A stretch of 64,000 nt of DNA from Hetaerina americana (Eukaryota; Arthropoda; Insecta; Odonata; Calopterygidae), in assembly GCA_022747635.1 (NCBI GenBank), contig JAKTNV010000062.1, positions 62,001 through 126,000 of the forward strand. Reading direction: 5' to 3'. A program made the translations under genes and the position numbers. Shown here piece after piece: positions 35,444-46,400 of this stretch (its first letter is position 1; each line of letters opens with the position of its first letter). Under the pieces are notes generated by a model. The model saw nothing but the letters and a program-made list of their open reading frames with translations. It was not told the origin of the DNA and searched no databases.

Positions 35444-37681
35444 AATTCAGTAATTCATCTCCAATCCCTGCTTCACCTGGCTGGTTGGCCATGACTACAG
35501 TTACATCAACTGAATGACTTACGAGTCAAGCAAACATCAACAAACTTGAGCTTTAAGCTGTGATTAACCAGCTCACCGCTTTCCTCATCTTCACATTTAC
35601 TTTCCTTCCCTCGTCGTAATTATAAAATACATGTTTCCAAGGAAAATAATGAACTTCTAGGGAATCTAACTCCACATTTCTTTCAAATTATCCAACTCTC
35701 CCTCACATGGGTAGTCAATCAAGGTTCTAGGTGATTAAATTCGGTGCATGTATGAATCAAGTATAAAGTACATGCATGCTTTATGAAAAGACACACACAA
35801 GTCAGAAGGATCAGCGAAATGGGAAAACAGACAGCATGAGGTTAACGGAAGACCAAATTAAAACGAGGTTATACCATGACGGCAGGAAGAGATTATTATT
35901 AGGTCAGGTGGAAAGAAAAAAATAGGTGCCTGATTGCTAATCATCAATAGTGACTTCCATAAGGGTAAAACAGAAGGGTTTCTTAACATCCTGTCATTAG
36001 CAACGGGTGCCATCTTAAGCCACTACAAACTATTTTTTGCATTATTGGGAGTAGAAATAATTTATTAGCCAGCTCTCAAGGGCACAAAAGACAACCTATT
36101 CTCATTTGCAATTTCGTTCAGTTGGAGGGATAGCAGAGACTTCACTATGACAGTTATATTACATATGCTTACTTTTAGTATTTTTCATTACAAAACTTTT
36201 GAATCACTCTCATTCTTCCTCAATCGAACCCATATTTCACCATTAGTTTTGAGATAGTTATCACTGCAATAGTTATCTGTAATTATCACTGCAATAGTTA
36301 TCACTGCAATAGTTATAGCTTGAATTTAATTAATGGTTTCTGGCGTAACAGCTTGAATTTATTACAACATTTCTCTTTATATTCCAAAAATTTCACAATT
36401 TTTTCCCCAGCTCTCTATTAAACCGTGGTCATTTTTATAATGAGAGTATTTCTAAATTGGTAGGGGAAGAAAGTCAGCACGTAATGTTACTGCTCATTTA
36501 AAATACTTGATCGAATGTTAGTTGCGACAAGTCAACAGAAGTCACTTGGCGTACATGAATAGTTGTTAACACGAGAACCGAGACAAACATTTTAAAACAA
36601 ATGTTATCATAATTTTTTCGGATATTTTGTGTACATTTTCTTCTACCACCTCATACCTCAAATATTCTTTTGATAAATACACATGCCATTCAAAAACATT
36701 ATTTGAAATGAAAAAGAAAACTGAAGATATTAGTTGGAGTAAGGTAGTTCCATAATAATGCCATTAATAGAAGGAAATGTAGTACTAATACACAATATAC
36801 GCAGCAGTACTTTTTCTGCTATTCAAATCGCTAACTCCTGTTATTTCCATTGCTATCACTGCAAATAATAAGACGCGTTTATTGGAGTTTAATCAATTCC
36901 AACCAATTATATTTAATAATTTCATAATATATACTTAGTGTTCTGATCATTAGAACAAGGCTGGCAGGTCCACTTCATTCTTCCAGGGAAGGAAAAACTA
37001 CTAATGAAAACTGTCAATTTCGAGACAAAACTATATGAGACAGCACACGGATGTGGCAAAAAATTGTCGTGCGGGGCTCTAAAAGCATGCCATAAGATGA
37101 CAATAATTTGATGTTTCCCTTAAAATTCGGCACATCATACTTATTCTGATTTATTTCCAATTATCTCCATCATAAATTTAAAAAATACACTAAGTATCAT
37201 TCTACCAACCTTATTCTCCCTAAGGATGTGGATACTATGCTGGCAGTAATAGAATTATATTTGCAACATCGACATCATATGGCCATGTACTTGCCATCAC
37301 GCTGCTGTTGTCGGGAATATAATGACTGTCCTATTTTTACAAATGGAAATACTCCTACAAGTAACGGTATAATAAAAATATAAACGAACTGGAGAACAAT
37401 GGACATATTGATGTAAAAAATTAAAATATCACATTACATTACACTTGTTTAATTGAAAATTGGTTGACATTTACCATTATTTGTAGAAAAGAAATCAATA
37501 TAACCCTTACAATCGAGTGCTAAAACGCAACCAAACGCCTTCTGAAATACACAATGTGCTCCTTGGTGACACAAGACCGCTCATTGAAATCAAGCATTTC
37601 CACCTCTTATCCAGAATTTTCACGAAATAATAATCAGGTCAGCAACAGAGTTTGACATTGACACATACAACTCGGCTGAAT
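35444..37681. other. Intergenic, no gene recognised
   Basis: AT-rich sequence between the nested mariner and UBL5. The only structure seen is the short tandem repeat at 36255-36318. UBL5's 3' untranslated region probably occupies the upper end. Confidence 0.45.
36255..36318. repeat. Short tandem repeat, TATCACTGCAATAGT unit
   Basis: Three to four copies of TATCACTGCAATAGT, one interrupted by CTGTAAT. Confidence 0.85.
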
Positions 37682-37988
37682 TCACTGATAATATAACTCC
37701 AAATTCATTCCATCATGAATTTCATCTGCAGTGGCATTAAGGGAAAGTGGAAGTCGACTGTAATTGGAATTAAACAAACGTGCATTTGTCATTGACGACG
37801 AAAAGGATACAATCTTGAAGTTTGATGTGATCCTTAAAGATGGTATACCACTTCTTCAGCACAATCTTTTCCCACCTGGTGCCAGTTTGAGCGGCAATGA
37901 GCTTTTTTAAATCGCCAATAGTATCATCTGGATTACATTTCACTCTCACTTTTTTCCCTAATCGGTCGTTGCAGGTGACCTCCAACAT
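37682..37988 (-). CDS. UBL5: Ubiquitin-like protein 5 (Hub1), two exons
   Basis: A small ubiquitin-like modifier that binds spliceosome components non-covalently and acts in pre-mRNA splicing and, in some animals, the mitochondrial stress response. Exons 37811-37988 and 37682-37725; the 85-bp intron 37726-37810 has GTATCC at the donor and CTGCAG at the acceptor, phase 1. The joined product is 73 aa, the same length as the human protein. Text: [18 protein letters not shown], then [19 protein letters not shown], then [14 protein letters not shown], ending in the C-terminal tyrosine pair (LELYYQ) typical of the family in place of a GG tail. Reading through the intron gives a false C-terminus, so the intron is needed to restore the conserved end. 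No defects, so likely functional. Confidence 0.95.
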
Positions 37989-38484
37989 CTTCAGTGCGAA
38001 GTTTTCTCCACAGTTTGTACGCGTTTTCTCGGTTTTTCCAGTTTGGATATTCTAACCTATCTACCCACAGTTAGCCCAATAAACAATTGAGCTACGAAAA
38101 TTTCACGTTCCAGTTTTCGGCGTCGCATGCGCTTCGTAGTAAGTGAATTCGTACGAATTAGGTTTTAGGCACGACAAATCTTTATTGAATGTTAGCAATT
38201 TCGACGTGTTCTCATGTTCAAGTACAATGATAATTATATGCTAAAACACCATGTTTTTAATATTTTAATAAATATATTATGTACTCATTTCATTGGTAAT
38301 AATCTACAATTGAAATTAAATGTTAACCCCCTCATTATTGTTTTAATTATTAGAAAATAAGGAGTCTTGATTTTCCTTTTAACTTTTCCAAAAAAAATAA
38401 CGCACCAGGAGGATCTGTGGTGAATTACAAATATAAATCGTTGAACCCTTTATAACTCTGGATGTTACATGATGAATATCAATA
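37989..38484. other. Upstream flank of UBL5
   Basis: Presumed promoter and 5' untranslated region of UBL5. AT-rich beyond ~38160; no element was singled out. Confidence 0.35.
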
Positions 38485-38735
38485 CGAGGGTCGTTCATTA
38501 AGTCCTAACAAAAAAATAGAAAAACATCATTTCGGCTAGAAAAATTCTTTTCTATCGGCATAATCTCATTGTATCTCCATGCACTTTTCCCATCGTTTCT
38601 CCAAAATTTTAAGCCGTACAAAATGTAGAATATAGTCATATCCTCCTGAATCTATGAGCATTTTTCGTTCGTACCTACACCTTTTTTGGTGAATAAACTC
38701 AGTGTTCGTTTTGATTACATCATAGTCCTCTATCT
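38485..38735 (-). mobile_element. Truncated mariner-like end
   Basis: After a TA, CGAGGGTCGTTCATTAAGTC and TAACAAAAAAATAGAAAA match the left end of the element at 54820 (TGAGGGTTGTTCAAGGAGTC, then CACAAAAAAATAGAAAA). The following C-terminal transposase region (complement of ..ATGCACTTTTCCCATCGTTT) is recognisable for ~150 bp, after which RTE sequence begins. Confidence 0.65.
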
Positions 38736-38744
38736 ACCTATCAT

Positions 38745-39595
38745 TTCTTCCTACGTCTACCGTCGCATTCCAATCCCCCAAAACTATCAAATGTTTTCTT
38801 CCAAGAACACCCAAAATTATATTTATAACTGTATACCCTGTAAACTTCTTCCTCCAGATGATTTCTTGGTGGAAAGTAGACCTTAACAAAGATCAAGTTC
38901 ATTCGTTAAGCTTTTACTTCTGCTAATAACATTCTATCAGTTACTTGCTCTACGTGAACTAAACTTCTTCCTACCTTTTTATCAATATTATTGCCACCCC
39001 CAGTGGCTTTCATCCCCTCCACTATATATTACTCAGCGACCATCACAACAGTAATCCCTGCTAATCCTGTCCACCTCACCTCAAATAGACCTGAAATATC
39101 TTTACTTCCTCTTCCCATCTCTCACTTTATATTCTTTAAATTCCAATTTATCTCAGCATCACCCTAACATTCCAAGTCCCTATTGTAACTAGTATGATCC
39201 GCTTCTGTTTTCTGGGGTACTGCTGTTACTTTGGTTTTGCAAGGATATGACAACTGCAGTAAACTTGCCTTAACCACTGCCGGGCATGAATAGGTTTGCC
39301 TTTAATTAATTTAAGCCCCATAGTTGCCAGGACTCATTGTCCCAATAGTGTCCATCATATCATTTTTGGGAATGATAATTGAGGTGACTTCCTCAATAGT
39401 GTTTTTTAGGGTGATCACTTAATGGCCACCCCACTAGGGTCCTTTGCAGCTGCCTCACCAAGTAACAGACTTCCTCTCGTCTGGCTCCTAACGTTTGACC
39501 TACCTGGCATGGCTGACTCTATCAGATACAATTAACATTTTTCCCTCCAGCACAGCTCTGGGTTGATCAGCCTACAACAAGCCCTTCTTCACCTC
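38745..39595 (-). mobile_element. RTE LINE 5' fragment: endonuclease and 5' untranslated region
   Basis: The minus-strand endonuclease half starts near GDWNATVG (38755-38790, CGTCGCATTCCAATCCCCCA on the plus strand), passes through the VYMPPSNH and SQRGVAI regions, and reaches the TWNVR start near 39150-39190, then the 5' untranslated region to 39595 shared with 19340-19568 and 23000-23098. Frameshifts throughout. Confidence 0.8.
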
Positions 39596-39596
39596 C

Positions 39597-39815
39597 TTGT
39601 ATACTTCCTCCCTCCCTTCATCCCATCCAACATCCCTATCCTGCACCTGCCCTTTCCTCCTTTGCCTAACATTCTCCTCTCTATTACAGTCTTCAACATC
39701 CCACTGCCGATCAATATGCCCTTCATTCATTTTTCCCGCCTCCTTAGGATTTCTCCCAAAAAACCCCTCTCCTTGCCCACCGTACCTAGTCCTTCCTCAT
39801 TTGTTTCCCTTATAT
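39597..39815 (-). mobile_element. RTE LINE 3' fragment abutting a 5' end
   Basis: CTCCCTCCCTTCATCCCATC to the ACTTCCTCATTTG-type stretch near 39800 matches the C-terminal end of the RTE element on the minus strand. It directly touches the 5' end of the copy at 38745-39595, so two LINE pieces in the same orientation are joined 3'-to-5'. Confidence 0.7.
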
Positions 39816-40409
39816 TTCATGAGTTTAACTTCTATGCACAATATGAGAAACTCCCCAGGATGACTCTCCTCTTAACTCGGGGACATATGCTGCAGATGTA
39901 ACTTCATTACCCAATTAAGTTAGAGCATCAAGTATGTAATTGTTTAAAATGTTGATGTATTAAAGTTTAAGACTTTTATTCCGTACGAATTTCTGAATTT
40001 AGGAAAGCTGATTTGGTAAGAAAAGGTTGTCTCATAATTAATGGCAGTGGTGAAAATAAAAAACATTTCCAAGTTATTATAAATATTATTTACAGTCTTT
40101 AGGCATAATTGAATTTACAAATTTTGCATACAAAATTTCTTTTATATATGACAAACATGGCTGGCAATTTGAAATTAGATAACTAGCCAAGATAAAATGA
40201 AACACAATATAAAATATGCATTTTAGGCACCTTAAAAACTTCCCCAAGGCCCAAACCATTTCTCCTTCATATATACCAGTTTCATTGGCATTGGGACAAA
40301 GCACAGAATGATCATTAATACGTTTCATTGGTTTCCTGAAGTACCCTCCACTGTATCTGCAATTGACAACATTGGTGCATTTTTTTCTCTGGCAGGATAA
40401 TGACTTTAC

Positions 40410-43400
40410 CTACTTCCGCAAAACTATGACCGATGGGTCGGCCTCCATTATTGCTGAGAGTCTGGCGAAACTGCAGCCCACGGCAACACAGATTTCATCC
40501 ATAGATCGTTCTTGTGAGGAGAGAGCCCTCACTCCAAGGGAAATGCGACTTCGGGAACTAGAAGGACTCCCGTGGCCGGGCAGTCTACTATCCGGCACGG
40601 TCAGTCCCAAAGAGGACCCAACGGTGGTTCGCTCGTGATTTCCTTCCCTAGCCAAGTTTGCGTGCAAGTGAGCATGGATGTGGCGCAAGAGGTGAGTTCG
40701 TGGGGTTATCTGAGGTCGCGGCACCGGAAGGGATATGGTGGTCGGAGAGGCATCACTTTCCTCCAGAAGGACCACGGGGTACTGGAAAGAAATAGACGGA
40801 CACTGTCACGTGTAAATAGATAACATCTCTGGAACAAAGTATGCAACCATTAAGAGCTGAATTCCAAAATTAGATATTTCATTCAAGTTCAATGCTCTCT
40901 CCACTCACGAATCTAGGAAACAATCAGGGCCATAGAATGCAACCAACTCCGGGTTTTTATTGCTGGCATTACACGAGAGCTGTCAATGAAGCAACTTGTG
41001 TTTGGGCCTAGCGTGGCAGTGGAGAGGGCTAGAAGAGCACCATCTTGGTGCCTAAACATCTCTACACTCGGTGGCTTGCTAAGTTTTGCAGCAGCACCAC
41101 ATGTGAGATGAAACTAAATGCACTAATCTTATACATTTAAGATTTATTATGGAATTACACATTGCTAATTACTAACATTACTGCTTATTCAAAACAGTGA
41201 TATTATCGAAACTTGTAATCAAGACGACCATTTTCTACGCCTGATGTGGGAAAAAATAGTCAATAGTATTTTTCTGCCAAATCAGCTCGCGTTTATCAGT
41301 CAAAGCCATGCACACACAAGACACAGGTTGATTTGGGGGCACTTTTTGGATTTATAAGAGAGATCGGGATGTTGCGGTGGCTAACCTACTGACAGCTCAC
41401 CCAGAGGGCCTAGGTTTGAATCCTGGAGAAGATAGATATTTTTCAGTGAAGTTTTCTGCATTCTTGGGTTTCACTGTGGCGTTGTTTGATTCAGACAACA
41501 GTTTTGCCGAAGTTGCATTCGGCACCTTCAGGTCGAAGATGAGGGACTCGGATTTTTGCCACCCTAATACAGGTGGTCCCGTCTAATGGCTGCTCGCTGA
41601 TTGGTCCGTTCCCGGAGAACTCTCTTCCACGTGTTGTGGAGATGGTAGCCTTCATCTCTGTTAATGTTCTCCGGGTTTTTTGCGATCTCAATTGCTTCCC
41701 TAATTAACCGTGGGTAACATCTACTCTCCTTTGCTATTATGTTTGCTTTTTGGAATAAGATCTCGTGACCGGGTTCACTCCATTGGTGTTCTGAAATGGC
41801 CGACAGGTGAAACTGCTTATTTGTTGTTGTCCGGAGGTGTTCCTTTATCCGAAATTTCATTGAGTGGCATGTTTCCCCGATGTAGGCTTTCCCACATGAA
41901 CAGGGTACTTGGTAGACCCCTTCGTGTAGGTCTTTTGGAATTTTGCCCTTCAGTCCAGGGAGAGGGTCCGCTATTTTCTTGGTGCAGTTAAATCTTGTCA
42001 CCTTGTCATGCTTTTTCAGGACTCTGGCTATCTTCTCGGATGTTCCGGATACGTAGGGAATAGTAGCGTATGCGTTTGGGTCCGGTTCCGTCTGCTTGAT
42101 GGACTTGTCCCAATCCCATCTTCGCCTTTCTTCCCTGGCGGTCCTTTTGAGGACCGTATCGTTCCGATAGCCATTTTGCTGCAATGCTTTCAGGAGATGT
42201 TTCTTTTCCGTTGGCAAAGAATCGGCATCAGAAATTTCATAGGCTCGGTGAACTAGTGTGTCCACCAAAGAAGTCTTCTGGTGGTGAGAGGCTGCGTTTA
42301 GACAACGGTCAGTGTGCATCTTCTTCCTGTAGACAGCAGGTCCCAGCTTCCCAGCACTCCTCCTCGTGACTCACACGTCCAAGAACGGAAGTTGGTTGTC
42401 TTTTTCTACTGGATATTTTTCAGTGTTGTCCCAATCCCTACTGGAGGTGCTGTGTGGACAGCACTTTGAGTGAGTACGTTGCCCATCAGATGGGGTGTTG
42501 TACCGTGTGACCCCTTGGCACCTTTTGTCATCAAGTGGACGCTAATGCCAATGCCAGGTTTCTTTCTTCACCCTCCCTTCTTTCCCATCAATTCCAAATG
42601 GTGCAAAAGACCTCAGCTGTCAGACACCTCCCCTAATAACTACTTGGATTTAAAAAAACTGCATCTTATGGACCAGGAAATACGGGATATACTTGGTGAA
42701 TGACCTTTTGACATACAAGATCAATGATCGAAAATTTTGATTAACAATTACAAAATGACCCCTGTAATCTCTTGATTTGTCTCTTGATTTCAAATTCACC
42801 AAACTATACGTCATACATTAATTTATCTTACAATTTACGTACAAAGTTTTGTCTGAGGAATTAGATGTAATTAAAATTTAAATGCAAATACCCTGGCATA
42901 GGTGTTTCTTTTCCGTTGGCAAAGAATCGGCATCAGAAATTTCATAGGCTCGGTGAACTAGTGTGTCCACCAAAGAAGTAAGTATATCAATTAAAAGACA
43001 TTTTATATAAAATCTTGGAAATATAAATCATAATATAGTATGTTACATACTCTTTTCATCATTATTACTCACTTCATGTACTCGGCGCAATATACCAGAA
43101 AGGACTCCGTACTGAACCAACTTCCTCATGTCTAAATGCTGCAGATGAGACTGAAGCTGGACACAAAGTTCTTTAACAGTCACGCCACGGCGAAAACCAC
43201 CGTACACAGCAAGTACGTCACGTAACGATGGCAACGCAGAACCTGAAATGGAATTCATACTTGACTGAATCATTTATTAATTTCAAAACATATATTTCAC
43301 CCACACTACATATATTAATCGTTGTTCTCATACCATTTTCAAAACTTCCCTAAATGCCAATGTTTATTTCTTCCACTATTAATATTAATAGTAGCTATGC

Positions 43401-46400
43401 ACATTTAAAAACTGTTGAAGAATGAGAGATCAATTATCTCTCCCCGAAAATAATTATGGGAAAATTAAATGACATCTTCACCTAAAATCCAACTGAATTT
43501 GGACACAAAGGGAAGTATTTTTGGGGAGAATAAGAACATACCAAGCTAATCTAAAACTTACTTGATTTAGCAACATACTTCATACAGTCCTTTTGAAATT
43601 CAACGTTTTCCAAAAGATCCCTTAGCTTCGGAGTTGTAGCATATTCCGCAGAATAACGGAAAATGCTTATCATTCTTACTACTCCATAGTACCTGCATTT
43701 TTAGCAAAGGATAAAGGTCAGCTTAAGTCAAAACAAGAAGAATCAGTCATTAATATAGAGCCAAAACAAACTTCAACTACGAGTGTAAAATAGAGGAGGT
43801 AACACACACATTGTGGTATTAAGGCAAAATACTAAGAAAACTACATGAAGTTTTTATAGTTAAAAAAATTAGAAACAAAAGGAAATTACTAGCAAAGAAT
43901 GATATTTAATAATTAATGGCATCTTCAGAATTGCACCTAACTTCTTACTATGATGGAAATGCATGTACAAGGATTTTATAAAAAGTATAGGTCGCAATTT
44001 TTTTCCTGACTTAGCTTTTTGCGCAAAGTGCTGAATTCAGACAGTCAGTTAAGTGTGCGTATGATTGCAGACCGTGTATTGGCATTGATAGGACAGTGAC
44101 AGAGCACATCATTGTCACTGAAAATTTGGTGATGCAAAAGATCTGCGCTCCCTTCTAATATCAAGGGAATGCAGCTGTGTTCAGTTTCCATTTGCAATTG
44201 ATAGCTCTGGGTTTCTCTGAGCTACATAAACCATAAACACAGTAATCAACCCGAAGGTCAGTTTAGTAGGTGATGGTAGAGATCACCCAGTACTAAGCCC
44301 TATGCGGCATGTGAAAATTCACACATCACACTGGTAGGGGGGCCAGTTCCTTTCCCTGTACCGGTTATGGTTTCCCAGGAAGACCTGGTACCCAAAAAAT
44401 CACTTTTCTGAGCTATATATATAGCACCAAATTCCTTCAAATCCACCAGAAGATTGTCTTACAATCAGGTATCCAAGAAGTAGTCTGCAAATTTGTCTGG
44501 TAAGAGGACGATTCAATCCCTGGACCTGGGGGCTTCTATTCAGAACCAACCTACCTAATTCATATATTAATGGGATGAGCATGGACCAAGGGGTTTTCAA
44601 TTTTGATTTGGAAATGTATAGAGGGCATCAGTCGGGCAGAGAGGAAGGCATATTGAATCATGTTCAACATGATAGGAGAGCATAAAGTTGTTGGGGGAAA
44701 TTTGGAATAATCAAGTATACAATGAGGGAAAATGAACAATCAAAGACTAATAGAGAGAGCAGAATTTCAAGGAAGGAAAAGAGATCGTCATCAGTAGGTA
44801 TTTAATACAGCATTGAGGGACTAGAGAAGATGACACTCTGAAATAAGGATTATGGCAAAAGATATGTAGATCATGCAGAAGTGTTAAGAACTCTGATGAG
44901 TTTGAATGCTATTTTTGAAGGAACATCCAAAACCAATTCCAATGCAATTAATATTTGGAAGTCCACAGTTTTAAGTAAGGTTTTTGGATTGACACAGACT
45001 GTTCACTTATTCATTTCTTTGCCATAAAAGGACAAAATTTGACACCCCACATCAAAATAAATTGTTCTTTAATTCAGATGTATGCACTTCAATTTACAGA
45101 AATCCAACCTCTCTGTTCAACTAGGAATATTATTTTTCCTTTCATCTGACCAAATTTATTTATCAATACATAGCATATATCTATGGATTATATCCTGGTT
45201 CATTTTTGGTTTCATGAACGTAAAATATGATCTTATTCTAACATAAGAATGTGAATTAACACTTCTCATTTGTGAACTTGTGAAAACAATGACTATACTT
45301 GCAACAATTTTTGTTAGCTTGACATAAAAATCACGTTTAGTCACCGGAAGAACTCTAAATAGAAATACTCACAGTAAATTCTGTATACACGCCTTAACCA
45401 AATTGTTCTCCACATCTGCCTCGGCAGCAATTTTTGCAACATGATTAAACCCATCGATGAAAGGAATGACCTGAAACATGAATTCATCAACAACTCTAAA
45501 TCATTCACCATAAGAATATCGCTCGTAAAGAATAGTTAGGTACCCTGAAATGAACTGTGCAATAAAATATAATATAATTGGAAGAAACACGTGAATGGCA
45601 CAGTGTGATTGATGGGCTCGCAAATGAGTTAAACAATGAGGAATTTATCCACCAGCAACATCACACGGACTTCTCACAATCACATGGAATGTAACTCGAG
45701 TTGATAATGTGTAAACGAATAATCACAGTAATTCAGGGGGCAGTCTAACACAAATGGTAACATTTTTCTCATTCAGGAAGCATAATCAAAATGGATGGTT
45801 CATTACTTCATTCATTTGTCATTAACTTCCCTTGACTGTTTGTTCATACATGCTGCTGGGAATGCTGCTTCTGGGAATCACCATCACGCAGGATGGCTTG
45901 TTGGACAACAGTTCTGCCCCCAGTCCTGGAAGCATTTTCAGGTCCAAGTGATCTTCGTTGCATTTTGCCCACAATATGTAGGAGACGCTGGCTGGCCCAC
46001 AGTGGTCTGATTGCCTAGTTCTTGGTGGCAAGGTGGAAATACCCTTTTTCACAGGGAAGTCAGGGTGTAACCATCCCCTCATGGTTGTAATTCTTTGGAT
46101 TTTTCATTATTTCTACCACTTCTATGCACCATGCAACATTACAAAATTCCCGTTTCTTTTTGTACACCCCTCAAGCACCCCAAGAGAGATAATGGAGGGA
46201 TTTCTCCTCATCTGATATCTCCCCAGGGGTTTTTGGGGGTGTACCATTTCACTACGCTTCCTCGTCATGGGCGGGGGAGGGATTCTGGTTTCAAGCTGAA
46301 TTTAATATTGCATTATCATAGCCATTAAAAAATCCTTCCCATGACGGAAGGGAAATTTTTCCCAGTTGGTCTCCTGCAGAGAAACAACTTTTTTTTTTGA

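Noticed and set aside
37770..37988. UBL5 pseudogene with altered C-terminus
   Set aside because: The odd C-terminus is intron read-through; a GT/AG intron in the right phase restores the full 73-aa family sequence.
40363..40638. Plus-strand 91-aa gene
   Set aside because: It overlaps NPRL2 exon 9, which has the conserved C-terminus and in-phase splice site on the minus strand.
45822..46082. 86-aa minus-strand gene in NPRL2 intron 5
   Set aside because: No family resemblance, no splice context, and surrounding frames on both strands are similar in length.
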